A stretch of DNA of 64,000 nt. It comes from DASZVB01 sp035545855 (lineage in GTDB: Bacteria > Myxococcota_A > Polyangia > Polyangiales > Polyangiaceae). The stretch covers positions 20,373-84,372 of the forward strand of contig DASZXK010000168.1 of NCBI GenBank assembly GCA_035545855.1. The letters are read 5' to 3'. Of the stretch, positions 45,584 to 53,972 are shown piece by piece. The translations under genes were made by a program, and so were the position numbers. Every line of letters starts with the position of its first letter. Position 1 is the first letter of the stretch. The notes beneath the pieces were generated by a model. That model was not told the origin of the DNA and searched no databases. It worked only from the letters and a program-made list of their open reading frames with translations.

Positions 45584-46576
45584 ATGGAGACCACGGAGTT
45601 TGCCCTGATCGCGGCGCTCGCTCGGTCGTTCGAGACCGCTTCGGCGCGCCGGGTCGCGAGGGTCGGCATCGGGGACGACGCCGCGGTGCTCTCGGTTCCC
45701 CGCGGAGCGCTCGTGTGGACGGTGGACGCGAGCGTGGAGGCGGTGCACTTCGACCGTCGATGGCTGTCGCTCGAGGCCGTGGGCCGGCGCGCCTTTCACG
45801 CCGCGGTGAGCGACGTCGCTGCCATGGGGGCCCGCCCGCTCGCGGCGCTCTCGGCGCTCGTGGTGCCGAGCTCGCTCCGAGAGCGGGACGTGCTCGCGCT
45901 CGCGAGGGGGCAAGCGCGAGCCGCGGCGGAGCTCGCGTGTCCGATCGTCGGCGGAAACGTCGCACGCGGTGGGGAGCTCTCCATCACGACCACCGTCGTC
46001 GGGACGGCGACGCGGCCGCTCACCCGTCGGGGAGCGCGGCCGGGCGACGAACTCTGGCTCCTCGGGGACGTCGGCCTGGCGGGTGCGGGGTTCCGGTGGC
46101 TCTCGTCGCGAAAGCGTCCGAGACGCCCCTCTCCGGAGCTCAAACGCGCCGTCGACGCCGCGGTTCGCGCCTGGAGCGAGCCGCGGGCCCTCGTACGGGA
46201 GGGACGCTCCCTCGTGGGCCGGGCGAGAGCCCTCATCGACGTCTCGGATGGCCTCGCCGGCGACGCGGGACACCTGGCCGAAGCGGGCGCGATTCGCGTC
46301 GTGCTCGAGGAGGGCGCGTTACGTCGAGCCCTGCGCCGCGAAACGGTCCTCGTCGCGGCCGCACTCGGCGCCGACGCGCTCGATGTCGCGCTCCGGGGCG
46401 GGGAAGACTACTGCCTCGTCGCCGCCGGACCTGCGGCGAAGCGTCCCCGCGGCGCTCGTCGCATCGGCCGCGTGGAGCGGGGAAGGGGGGTCTTCCTCGC
46501 GACGCAGGACGGCGAGATCGCGCCGGTGAGCGGGAGCTTCGATCACTTCCGCGGACCGCGTCGCCGCGGGGGCTGA
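45584..46576 (+). CDS. thiL: Thiamine-monophosphate kinase
   Basis: ThiL phosphorylates thiamine monophosphate to the active diphosphate. The 330-aa product has the family landmarks: METTEFALIAALARSF at the start, GIGDDAAVL (metal/nucleotide binding), VDASVEAVHFDRRW, HAAVSDVAAMGARP, VGGNVARGGELSITTTVVG and ISDGL-type IDVSDGLAGD. In-frame starts at 45563 (GTG) and 45572 (ATG) also exist; I chose 45584 because the family begins there. No other thiamine gene is near. Confidence 0.93.
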   Translation: METTEFALIAALARSFETASARRVARVGIGDDAAVLSVPRGALVWTVDASVEAVHFDRRWLSLEAVGRRAFHAAVSDVAAMGARPLAALSALVVPSSLRERDVLALARGQARAAAELACPIVGGNVARGGELSITTTVVGTATRPLTRRGARPGDELWLLGDVGLAGAGFRWLSSRKRPRRPSPELKRAVDAAVRAWSEPRALVREGRSLVGRARALIDVSDGLAGDAGHLAEAGAIRVVLEEGALRRALRRETVLVAAALGADALDVALRGGEDYCLVAAGPAAKRPRGARRIGRVERGRGVFLATQDGEIAPVSGSFDHFRGPRRRGG

Positions 46577-46613
46577 CCCCGCGCACCGGCGGAGCTCCTT
46601 CCCTTCTCTCGGG

Positions 46614-47024
46614 TCACTTGCAGGCGGCCGGCAAACCGGCGCCGCGGAGCATTCCGAGGAGCTGTCCGATGGCTGCTCTGCCCATGCCCTGCGCGTTCAT
46701 CGCCTGACAGGCCGCAGCCGCCTGGAGCATGTACCCGTTCGTGGGCGGAGGCGCGCTCGCGGCATTCTGCTGGAGGGCGGCGCAGCACGGGCCGAGGCCT
46801 CCTCCGCCACCACCGCCGTGCGCCACCTTCTTCTTGGCGCCGGCATCCTGCGGCGGTCGCACGCCCGCGTCTTCCGGACGGAGCTGGAGCGGCGCCGGCG
46901 CCGCCTGCACGGGCGCTGCGGACGGCAGCGGCGGCGGCGGCTCTTCCTTCTTGCAGCCCGCGCTGAGGGCGGATGCCGCGACGACGGACAGCGAGGCGAA
47001 GAGACCGAGGGTGGTGCGCGTCAT
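46614..47024 (-). CDS. Small lipoprotein with Cys-Cys motif (paralogue of 47096-47584)
   Basis: The 136-aa product has a lipobox (ASALSAGC) followed by a Lys/Glu/Pro/Ala linker. A short C-terminal domain follows: GPCCAALQQNAASAPPPTNGYMLQAAAACQAMNAQGMGRAAIGQLLGMLRGAGLPAAC. The CCAAL, Y-M-x-A-A and C-x-x-[ML]-N positions match the next gene, showing duplication. The cysteines probably form disulfides in the periplasm. Function unknown. It is convergent with thiL. Confidence 0.78.
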   Translation of the reverse strand: MTRTTLGLFASLSVVAASALSAGCKKEEPPPPLPSAAPVQAAPAPLQLRPEDAGVRPPQDAGAKKKVAHGGGGGGGLGPCCAALQQNAASAPPPTNGYMLQAAAACQAMNAQGMGRAAIGQLLGMLRGAGLPAACK

Positions 47025-47095
47025 GTTCGGCAAAGCCTGTCTCGGTCGCCTAGCGTTTGACAAGCACATTTCCGCCGTAGGCCGCGGCAGGGCGC

Positions 47096-47584
47096 TCAGC
47101 AGCCGTTCGGGACGGGAATGCCCGCGAGCTGGGCCTTCATGGTCACCTTGGCGGACGCGAGCGTGGCCTTGCCGTTCCGGACGGCGTTGTTCAGCCCGGT
47201 GCACACGGCCGCGGCGGCCATGTAACGATTTTTCGTCGTACCGCCCTTCGCGGCGGCGGCGCCGAGCGCCGCGCAGCACGCGGTGAGTGCGGGACCCGCG
47301 GGCGCCTTCTTCGCGTCGGCGGCAGCAGAGCCAGCAGGCGCCGGCTGCGTCGTGGCATGCGCCGCGGCGCTCGCGGCAGGTGCGTCCGCGGAGGCCGCGG
47401 GCGCCGGCGCACTCGCTGCCGGCGGGGCAGCGGACGCGACCTCGGCTGCGCTCGGCGCTGGAGCCGGAGTCGGTGCCGGAACGGCGCTCGGCGCGGCCGG
47501 CGCGGCGCTCGGCGCCGGCGCAGCCTCCTCTTTCTTCCCACACGCGACGAGAGCGACCACAGCGACGTACGGCCAGACCTTCAT
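47096..47584 (-). CDS. Small lipoprotein with Cys-Cys motif (paralogue of 46614-47024)
   Basis: The 162-aa product has a lipoprotein signal (YVAVVALVAC) and a long Ala/Pro/Ser linker (~20-90). The conserved C-terminal domain reads LTACCAALGAAAAKGGTTKNRYMAAAAVCTGLNNAV ... GIPVPNGC. It shares the CCAAL, YMxAA and final Cys pattern with the downstream gene 71 bp away. The two are probably co-transcribed and arose by tandem duplication. Confidence 0.8.
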   Translation of the reverse strand: MKVWPYVAVVALVACGKKEEAAPAPSAAPAAPSAVPAPTPAPAPSAAEVASAAPPAASAPAPAASADAPAASAAAHATTQPAPAGSAAADAKKAPAGPALTACCAALGAAAAKGGTTKNRYMAAAAVCTGLNNAVRNGKATLASAKVTMKAQLAGIPVPNGC

Positions 47585-47758
47585 GGAATTCTCCGAGCGG
47601 GGCGCAGAAAGGAAAACGCCCCACTCACGCAGGGTAGAGGCGGACCTCCACCGGGCGCAAGCAGGGCAACTCTCCTCGAGTATCCGAGTCGCTGGACGAC
47701 GAACCGTGGTCCGTCCGATCAGCGAGCGAAGCGAGCCCGCGCGGAAGCGCGTCGGGGG

Positions 47759-47781
47759 CCCGGGGGCGGTGCGCCCCCGGG
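47759..47781. terminator. REP-like GC hairpin downstream of nrdJ
   Basis: A perfect 10-bp stem (CCCGGGGGCG / CGCCCCCGGG, 3-base loop) lies 30 bp beyond the nrdJ stop. The flanking sequence (AGCGAAGCGAGCCCGCGCGG) and this hairpin resemble extragenic elements common in high-GC genomes. No U-tract is present. The remaining 47585-47810 region has no gene. Confidence 0.45.
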
Positions 47782-47810
47782 GGCGGGCGGTTCGGGGCGG
47801 GTGGTGGGAA

Positions 47811-50800
47811 TCAACTGCAGCCCATCGAGCTGCCGCAGTTCAGGCACTTGTAGCAGGCGCCATTTCGCACCGTGATGTGCCCGCAGCTGTCACAGACGGG
47901 GGCGTCGCCCATCATCTCCTCGAGCTGCGCGTCGAGCGCGCCGTGCTGCTCTCCGCCCGCCTTCGCGGCGTGGTGGGCCTCCGGGAGCTGGGCGGGGGGC
48001 GGGAGCGCGACGGCCTCCTCGAACTGCGGCGTCGTGGGGTCGTCGATCGCCGGAGTCTCCACCGGCTGCACCTGGGCGAAGTCGTAACGCTTCAGGTACT
48101 CCACGCCGAGGACGCGGAAGATGTAGTCCACGATCGAGGTCGCGAACTTGAGGTTCGGGTGACCTTCGACGGGGCCGTGCGGCTCGAAGCGCGTGAACGT
48201 GTACTGCTCCACGTACGTCTCCAGCGGCACGCCGTACTGGAGGCCGATGGACACGGACATCGCAAAGCAGTTCATCAGAGACCGGAAGGCGGCGCCTTCC
48301 TTGTGCATGTCGATGAAGATCTCGCCCAGCGTGCCGTCGTCGTACTCGCCCGTGCGCAGGAACACCTTGTGTCCACCGACGCGCGCTTCCTGGGTGAAGC
48401 CTCGGCGCTTGGTGGGCAGCCGCACGCGTTCGCCTTCGGGGCGGGTCGCGCCACGTGGATGACGCGCCTTCGGAGCGACCTTCACCTCGATGCGCTCCTC
48501 TTCTTCCGGCGGAATGCTGTCCCCCGCGGAAGACTGGCTCGAGAGCGGCTGGGACGCCTTGCACCCGTCCCGGTAGAGCGCGACGGCCTTGAGCCCGAGG
48601 CGCCAGCCCTCTTCATAGATCTGGCGGACGTCCTCGACCGTGGCCTCGTTCGGGAGGTTCACCGTCTTGCTGATGGCGCCCGAGAGGAACGGCTGGGTCG
48701 CCGCCATCATCCGGACGTGGGCCATCGGCGCGAGGAAGCGCTTGCCGCTCTTTCCGCAGCGGTTCGCGCAGTCGAACACGGCGTAGTGCTCCTCCTTGAG
48801 GTACGGCGCGCCCTCGACCGTCATCCGGCCGACGATGACGTCGTTCGCCTCGTCGATCTGGGCCGCGTTGAAGCCGAGGTGCTTCAGGAGCGAGAAGCCG
48901 GGCTTCGACATCGTGTTCGCGTCGATGCCCAGGCGTTCGTACGTCTCCTTGCCGACGACCCACGGCGCGAACGCGAGCTGGAGGTCGAACACGCCGGGGA
49001 TCGCTTCCTCGATCTTGTCGAGGTCGTCCTCCGTGAGGCCGACGACCTTGAGCGACGAGCGGTTCACGTGCGGCGCGCCGAGGAGCGTGTTCGTGCCGGA
49101 GGCGTACGCGACGATCTCCTGCACCTCCGCTTCCGGGTAGCCGAGCCTCCGGAGCGCGTTCGGCACGGACTGGTTCACGATCTTGAAGTAGCCGCCGCCG
49201 GCGAGCTTCTTGAACTTCACGAGGGAGAAGTCCGGCTCGATGCCCGTCGTGTCGCAGTCCATGAGGAGGCCGATGGTCCCGGTCGGCGCGAGCACCGTGG
49301 CCTGCGCGTTCCGGAACCCGTGCGCCTCACCGAGGTGCACGACGTCGTTCCAGTCCTCCACCGCGGCGCGCCACAGCGAGTCCGGGCAGGCGTCGCGGTT
49401 GATGGCGTACGCCGCTTCCCGGTGCATCCGCATCACGCGGAGCATCGGCTCGCGGTTCTTCGCGAAGCCCTCGAACGGGCCCTTGGAGGACGCCATGAGC
49501 GCGCTCGTGCGGTAAGCGTGCCCGCAGAGGATCGCCGTGAGCGCCGCCGCGACGGCGCGGCCCTTCTCCGAGTCGTACGGAACGCCGAGGAGCATGAGGA
49601 GCGTCCCGAGGTTCGCGTAGCCGAGGCCGAGGGGGCGGTAATCGTGCGAGTTCCGGCCGATCTGCTCCGTCGGGTAGCTCGAGAGGTCCACGAGGATCTC
49701 CTGGGCGACGAAGAACACGGCGACCGCGTGGCGGTAGCCGTCGACGTCGAAGTTCCCCTCCTGGTCCAGGAACTTGGTGAGGTTCAGGGACGCGAGATTG
49801 CACGCGGACCCATCGAGGAACATGTACTCGGAGCACGGGTTCGACGCGTTGATTCGCGCCGTGTTCGGGCACGTGTGCCACTTGTTGATCGTGGTGTCGT
49901 ACTGGACGCCCGGATCCGCGCAGCCCCAGGCGGCTTGCGCGATCATGTTCCAGAGGTCCGTCGCTTCGTACGTGTCGATGACCTCGCCCGTCGTGCGCGC
50001 GCGGGTCTGCCACTGACCGCCCGCGAGCGCGGCCTTCATGAAATCGTCCGTGATGCGGATGCTGTTGTTCGAGTTCTGTCCGCTGACGGTCTTGTACGCC
50101 TCGCCGTTGAAATCCGCGTCCATCCCCGCTGCGATGAGGATCTGCGCCTTCTTCTCCTCGCGGACCTTCCACTGGATGAAGTCCACGATTTCCGGATGAT
50201 CCATGTCGAGGCAGACCATCTTCGCGGCGCGCCGCGTGGTCCCTCCGCTCTTCGTGGAACCCGCGGCCTTGTCGAAGACCTCGAGGAAGCTCATGAGGCC
50301 GCTCGACGTCCCTCCGCCGGAGAGCTTCTCCTGCTTGCCGCGGATGCAGGAGAAGTTCGTCCCGGTGCCGGACCCGTACTTGAAGAGGCGCGCTTCCGCC
50401 TTCATCAGGTCGTAGATCGACATGAGGTCGTCCTTGGCTTCCTGGATGAAGCAAGCCGAGCACTGCGGACGCGAATAGGCGTTGGCCGTCTCGACCGTCC
50501 TGTCCGTCTGCGGATCCCAGGCCCAGTTGCCGCCCGAGCCCTCGATCCCGTACTCGTGGAAGAGGCCGCAGTTGAACCACACCGGCGAGTTGAACGCGCC
50601 GTACTGGTTCACGAGGAGCCAGGTGAGCTCGGCCTCGAAGGTGTCCGCGTCCTTCTTCGTCGCGAAGTATCCGCCGAACTCTTCGCCCGCGGTGCGGATG
50701 GTGTGCGCGATGCGGTGGACGACCTGGCGGACGCTCGTCTCGCCCTTCGTGGAATCCCCGTGGATGCCCGCCTTGCGGAAGTACTTGGAGACGACGATGT

Positions 50801-51074
50801 CCGTCGCGAGCTGGGACCACTCCGCCGGGATCTCCGCGCCTTCCATCTTGAAGACCACGGAGCCGTCCGGGTTCGTGATGGCGCTGCGGCGGCGCTCCCA
50901 GACCACGCGCTCGAGCGGGTCCTGCCCGGCCGTCGTGTAGCGGCGCTCGAGGGCGACGCCCTTCTTCTTCTTGTTGCCCAAGGCGCGTTTACTCGGCGGT
51001 GCGGACGAGCGGTCCTGCTCGGTGGAAGCGCCCTTCATCGACCTTACCTGACCCACGACCTCTGACTGCGCCAT
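47811..51074 (-). CDS. nrdJ: Vitamin B12-dependent ribonucleotide reductase (class II)
   Basis: The 1087-aa enzyme reduces ribonucleotides to deoxyribonucleotides using adenosylcobalamin, with or without oxygen. It carries the class II blocks ERRYTTAGQDPLERVVWERR, NSPVWFNCGL, FKYGSGTGTNFSCIRG, NPCSEYMFLDGSACNLASLNL (radical-site region) and the C-terminal Cys motif CDSCGHITVRNGACYKCLNCGSSMGCS for re-reduction. The length matches the NrdJ family. The start is fixed by GGAGG at 51080-51084, five bases before ATG 51074. A 350-nt structured leader lies upstream. No nrdAB is seen here. Confidence 0.97.
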   Translation of the reverse strand: MAQSEVVGQVRSMKGASTEQDRSSAPPSKRALGNKKKKGVALERRYTTAGQDPLERVVWERRRSAITNPDGSVVFKMEGAEIPAEWSQLATDIVVSKYFRKAGIHGDSTKGETSVRQVVHRIAHTIRTAGEEFGGYFATKKDADTFEAELTWLLVNQYGAFNSPVWFNCGLFHEYGIEGSGGNWAWDPQTDRTVETANAYSRPQCSACFIQEAKDDLMSIYDLMKAEARLFKYGSGTGTNFSCIRGKQEKLSGGGTSSGLMSFLEVFDKAAGSTKSGGTTRRAAKMVCLDMDHPEIVDFIQWKVREEKKAQILIAAGMDADFNGEAYKTVSGQNSNNSIRITDDFMKAALAGGQWQTRARTTGEVIDTYEATDLWNMIAQAAWGCADPGVQYDTTINKWHTCPNTARINASNPCSEYMFLDGSACNLASLNLTKFLDQEGNFDVDGYRHAVAVFFVAQEILVDLSSYPTEQIGRNSHDYRPLGLGYANLGTLLMLLGVPYDSEKGRAVAAALTAILCGHAYRTSALMASSKGPFEGFAKNREPMLRVMRMHREAAYAINRDACPDSLWRAAVEDWNDVVHLGEAHGFRNAQATVLAPTGTIGLLMDCDTTGIEPDFSLVKFKKLAGGGYFKIVNQSVPNALRRLGYPEAEVQEIVAYASGTNTLLGAPHVNRSSLKVVGLTEDDLDKIEEAIPGVFDLQLAFAPWVVGKETYERLGIDANTMSKPGFSLLKHLGFNAAQIDEANDVIVGRMTVEGAPYLKEEHYAVFDCANRCGKSGKRFLAPMAHVRMMAATQPFLSGAISKTVNLPNEATVEDVRQIYEEGWRLGLKAVALYRDGCKASQPLSSQSSAGDSIPPEEEERIEVKVAPKARHPRGATRPEGERVRLPTKRRGFTQEARVGGHKVFLRTGEYDDGTLGEIFIDMHKEGAAFRSLMNCFAMSVSIGLQYGVPLETYVEQYTFTRFEPHGPVEGHPNLKFATSIVDYIFRVLGVEYLKRYDFAQVQPVETPAIDDPTTPQFEEAVALPPPAQLPEAHHAAKAGGEQHGALDAQLEEMMGDAPVCDSCGHITVRNGACYKCLNCGSSMGCS

Positions 51075-51420
51075 CTGAACCTCCGTGCCGTTACGTGGGG
51101 AACACGACTCCCCGCGAGCCGAGGAGCGCACCGAACGCTCCCGGACCGAACTCTCGAATCACCGAAATACCCGCCCCCACGGGCTCACCCGTGGGACGTC
51201 GGCCGACCTGCTCTACCGGGGTGCCGGAGCAGGGCCATATCCATTCCCCCGCTCTCACGAGCCCGCCGGCTAGGTGCTCTGACTACTCGACCGACCGCCT
51301 CTGACCTTACCGAACTACCTGCTGCTTCGTTCCGCCCCACCGGATGTTCCCTGAAAACGCGGCCAGGGAGTTCCAGAGGGAGCGACATACCTACCCCAAT
51401 CCCTGGGGCAGTCGCAACTA
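51075..51420 (-). promoter_or_regulatory. Long structured 5' leader of nrdJ, regulatory element unidentified
   Basis: The minus-strand region upstream of nrdJ contains a perfect hairpin (CCCACGGG TGAG CCCGTGGG, 51176-51195). A second, longer one pairs CCTGCTC with GAGCAGG around 51209-51233. This spacing suggests a regulated leader, fitting an enzyme controlled by cobalamin or by nucleotide pools. I looked for the cobalamin-riboswitch core (GCCACTG box) and for NrdR boxes and found neither. The remainder, 51421-51593, holds no gene. Confidence 0.45.
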
Positions 51421-51593
51421 AAAAACCACGATGAGTTGGGCAGTAGGCTCAAGTCATCGAGATGCCACGGAAAACACTGAACCTTCGCACCGCTCTCCGG
51501 ACGTTTCCCAGAACGGCCCGACAGGCTGCTCGCAGGTTCTCCACAAGGGCGGGGCGGGTGCCGTGGACGTGCCTCGCGACGTTCCGGGCCGGA

Positions 51594-52004
51594 TCAATGC
51601 GGTCCGGGCGGTCCCCGGTGGAAGAAACGCTCTTCCTGGCGCCGGGAGAGGGCGTCGAACTTCGTCTGCTGGGCCGGCGTGAGGACGGCGCGGATGTCGG
51701 CGTCGAGGGCCGCCTTCTGCTTCCGGAGCGAGTCTCCACAGTGCTCCACCATGTCGTCCCAGACCGCGCGCCGATCGCCCTGGTGCGCCTCGAGGATGGT
51801 GCGGATCTTCGTCTGCTGTTCGCTCGTGAGGTCGAGGGCGCGCGTGAGGCCACGCATGCGCGCCTTCGCGGGACGGAGACCGGGCGGGAACGCGAATTCG
51901 GCCATCTCGTGCCGCGTCTTCGCGAACACGGCGCCGCCGCCCGCGACCGCGCCGAGGAAGAAGACTCCGCCGAGGAGGAGCACCGCTTTCACCTTGGAGT
52001 TCAT
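51594..52004 (-). CDS. Spy/CpxP-like (LTxxQ) membrane-anchored periplasmic protein
   Basis: The 136-aa product has an N-terminal membrane anchor (KAVLLLGGVFFLGAVAGGGAVFA) and a helical periplasmic domain with two LTxxQ motifs (LDLTSEQQTKIRTILEAHQ, VLTPAQQTKFDALSRRQEERFF). This matches the Spy/CpxP and heavy-metal-resistor family, whose members sense metals or misfolded envelope proteins. Its ATG overlaps the preceding stop by one base (TGATG). Together with the small membrane protein and the ECF sigma factor it forms a three-gene operon reminiscent of CnrX-CnrY-CnrH. Confidence 0.85.
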   Translation of the reverse strand: MNSKVKAVLLLGGVFFLGAVAGGGAVFAKTRHEMAEFAFPPGLRPAKARMRGLTRALDLTSEQQTKIRTILEAHQGDRRAVWDDMVEHCGDSLRKQKAALDADIRAVLTPAQQTKFDALSRRQEERFFHRGPPGPH

Positions 52005-52270
52005 CACCAATCGAGCTCCTCCATGCCGTAGGCCGTCGCCGACGCGTCGGTCTCGTCGTCGGCGCTGCGGACGCCGGCGAAGACGCCCACGACCGCGGAG
52101 AGAGCGGCGACGAACAGCATCGCCCTGCCGAAGCGGAGGACGCCTGCATCCCACGCGGGGGTCTCGCTCTGGATCTTCGTGAGCACGCGCGCCTCGAAGC
52201 CGGGGCTCGCGTGAACGCCTTCGGTGCGCTCCGCGAATCCGCGGAGCTCGTCGTCGAGATCGTCAGCCAT
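52004..52270 (-). CDS. Small single-pass membrane protein, candidate anti-sigma factor
   Basis: The 88-aa product has a cytoplasmic-looking N-terminal half (MADDLDDELRGFAERTEGVHASPGFEARVLTKI), one transmembrane helix (about 50-69, AMLFVAALSAVVGVFAGV) and a short acidic tail. It contains no cysteine, so it is not a zinc anti-sigma protein. Position and topology match the anti-sigma slot of an ECF operon, but sequence alone does not prove it. GGAGG with a five-base gap puts the ATG at 52270, inside the end of the sigma gene (overlap of 8 bases). Confidence 0.75.
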   Translation of the reverse strand: MADDLDDELRGFAERTEGVHASPGFEARVLTKIQSETPAWDAGVLRFGRAMLFVAALSAVVGVFAGVRSADDETDASATAYGMEELDW

Positions 52271-52793
52271 TTTGGCCTCCATTCCTCAGGGCGGCGCGTG
52301 CGCGGACCAGTCGCTGCTCGACGGCGCCTTCCGTCGTGCCGAGCACTTCCGCGACCTCGCCGGACGAGAGCCCTTCCACGTTCTTCAAGACGATCGCGAC
52401 GCGCTGGTCCTCCGGGAGCGCTTCGAGGCGCTTCGCGAGCTCGGCGAGCGCGATGCGTGCTTCCGCGGCGGCCGCGCCGTCCCATCCCGTGTCCGGGAGG
52501 ACGTCCGTCGGACGTTCGCGGCGCTTGCCGCTCCGGAGCACGTCGATGGCCGTGTTCGTCACGATCCGGTAGAGCCACGTCTCCACGCGGCTCTTGCCGT
52601 CGAACTTGCCGTCGACGATGGCCCGATGCGCCTTCACGTAGGCTTCCTGCACGACGTCCTCTCCGTCCTCGATGCTACCGACGAGCCGCGCCGCCAGCCG
52701 AACGAGTCGCGCGCTGGTCTGCGAAACGACCGTGCGAAAGGCTCGTGGGTCTCCATCGGCCGCTCTCCTTATCGCCTCTCTGAGATCGTCCAC
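52263..52793 (-). CDS. ECF (extracytoplasmic function) sigma factor
   Basis: The 176-aa product has sigma region 2 (DVVQEAYVKAHRAI, VETWLYRIVTNTAIDVLR) and region 4 with helix-turn-helix (LPEDQRVAIVLKNVEGLSSGEVAEVLGTTEGAVEQRLVRARAAL), and nothing between but a short linker. It directs RNA polymerase to a stress regulon, presumably one including itself. It is the first gene of the operon, divergent from the EF-hand lipoprotein gene across a 225-bp region holding a palindrome. Shared control of both sides is inference. Confidence 0.95.
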   Translation of the reverse strand: MDDLREAIRRAADGDPRAFRTVVSQTSARLVRLAARLVGSIEDGEDVVQEAYVKAHRAIVDGKFDGKSRVETWLYRIVTNTAIDVLRSGKRRERPTDVLPDTGWDGAAAAEARIALAELAKRLEALPEDQRVAIVLKNVEGLSSGEVAEVLGTTEGAVEQRLVRARAALRNGGQNG

Positions 52794-52890
52794 GGCTGGG
52801 CTCTCGCGGCCATCTTGCCCACTTCGACGGGAGAACCCGGAGGCTCCCTACCGCCCGGTGACGAATTTCCGCGTGGGTGTGTGGCGAAAA

Positions 52891-52904
52891 TGGTCATCTG
52901 ACCA
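52891..52904. promoter_or_regulatory. Perfect palindrome in the divergent region, operator candidate
   Basis: TGGTCATCTGACCA consists of 6-bp inverted arms with a 2-bp spacer. It lies midway between the ECF sigma gene and the EF-hand lipoprotein gene, where a regulator could act on both. Confidence 0.45.
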
Positions 52905-53018
52905 GCAAAAACGAGGGGTTAGAGCATTTCGTCGGTCGAAAGCGGCGACCGGCGTAGGGACCCGGGGGCGGGGTTCGTCGAACCGGGGTCTGAAGGGACA
53001 CAAAGGAAAGAATCACCC

Positions 53019-53855
53019 ATGAAGAAGCTCACCACCATCAGTGCTCTCGTCTCCCTCCTCGCCGCGTCCGCGTTCGTCGTCGGCTGCGGCTCGGCGACCG
53101 ACGCACAGGCCGAACCGCAGGCCCCCGTCGCGTCGGCTCAGGCGCCGCTCGCGGGCGAGCCCGGTGAACACGGCCACCATGGTGGCGGCATGTTTCGCAG
53201 GTTCGACCAGGACGGCGACGGGAAGGTCGCGCTGTCCGACCTCCCGGAACGAGCGCGCGAGCACATGAAGAACGCCGACACGAACGGCGACGGCTACCTC
53301 ACGAAGGACGAGGTGAAGGCCGCCCGCGAGGCCCACCACGCGAAAATGCAGGCGATGATGGACACCGACGGCGACGGCAAGGTCAGCGACGACGAGCGCA
53401 AGGCCGCGCACCAGAAGTTCGAGGAAGAGTGGCAGAAGCGCGTGGATACGAACCACGACGGCACCGTCTCCGACGACGAGCGCGCGGCCGCCCGCGCGAA
53501 GTGGGGCGGTCGGCACGAAAAGGAGAGGATGGACACGAACCACGACGGCACGATCTCGGACGAAGAGCGCGCGGCGGCTCGCTCGAAGTTCGAGGAGAAG
53601 TTCAAGGAGAAGGCGGACACGAATCACGACGGCACCGTGTCCGACGACGAGCGCAAGGCGGCCTTCGCCGCGTTCCGCGACAAGAAGTTCGAGCGCGCGG
53701 ACAAGAACGGCGACGGCGCGATCACCGAGGACGAGGTGAAGCCGCGCATGTGGCAGCACATCGTCGCGGCGGACGCGAACAAGGACGGCAAGGTCGACAA
53801 GACCGAGATCGCGACGCTGCCGATGCCCGAGCCCGGGAAGCGGTTCGGTCACTGA
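53019..53855 (+). CDS. Lipoprotein with eight EF-hand calcium-binding loops
   Basis: The 278-aa product has a lipobox (ASAFVVGC) and then eight EF-hand loops of the DxDxDG type: DQDGDGKVALSD, DTNGDGYLTKDE, DTDGDGKVSDDE, DTNHDGTVSDDE, DTNHDGTISDEE, DTNHDGTVSDDE, DKNGDGAITEDE and DANKDGKVDKTE. Each is separated by a short helix. The number is high for a small bacterial protein, so it could store or sense calcium in the periplasm. An N-terminal HGHHGGG stretch could bind another metal. It is divergent from the ECF sigma operon and ends at a strong terminator. Confidence 0.93.
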   Translation: MKKLTTISALVSLLAASAFVVGCGSATDAQAEPQAPVASAQAPLAGEPGEHGHHGGGMFRRFDQDGDGKVALSDLPERAREHMKNADTNGDGYLTKDEVKAAREAHHAKMQAMMDTDGDGKVSDDERKAAHQKFEEEWQKRVDTNHDGTVSDDERAAARAKWGGRHEKERMDTNHDGTISDEERAAARSKFEEKFKEKADTNHDGTVSDDERKAAFAAFRDKKFERADKNGDGAITEDEVKPRMWQHIVAADANKDGKVDKTEIATLPMPEPGKRFGH

Positions 53856-53888
53856 GACACGGGGCGAACCAGGGAACCTTCGCCCTCC

Positions 53889-53931
53889 GGCCGGCGCTGC
53901 GACGAGCAGCGCCGGCCTTCTTTCATTTTTT
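53889..53931 (+). terminator. Strong rho-independent terminator
   Basis: A perfect 12-bp stem (GGCCGGCGCTGC / GCAGCGCCGGCC) with loop GACGA is followed by TTCTTTCATTTTTT. It lies 33 bp after the EF-hand gene stop and separates it from the metallophosphatase gene. Confidence 0.93.
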
Positions 53932-53972
53932 GCGCGCGCGTCCCGGTTCGTCCCTCTGGTATTGAGCGGTCC

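Noticed and set aside
47283..51065. A ~1260-codon plus-strand open frame opposite nrdJ
   Set aside because: It is a shadow of the antisense strand; nrdJ carries all the conserved blocks.
51300..51335. SRP RNA-like motif (GGAACGAAGCAGC on the minus strand)
   Set aside because: The tetraloop-closing pairs and the long flanking helix of SRP RNA are missing, so the match is by chance.
51075..51420. Cobalamin riboswitch before nrdJ
   Set aside because: The GCCACTG core and the AATCC/GGTG spacing are not present in the expected order; only general hairpins are seen.
52794..52890. ECF-type -35/-10 (GGAAAT ... CGGTAG) for sigma autoregulation
   Set aside because: The spacing is too short (about 11-13 bp instead of ~16), so the match is not reliable.
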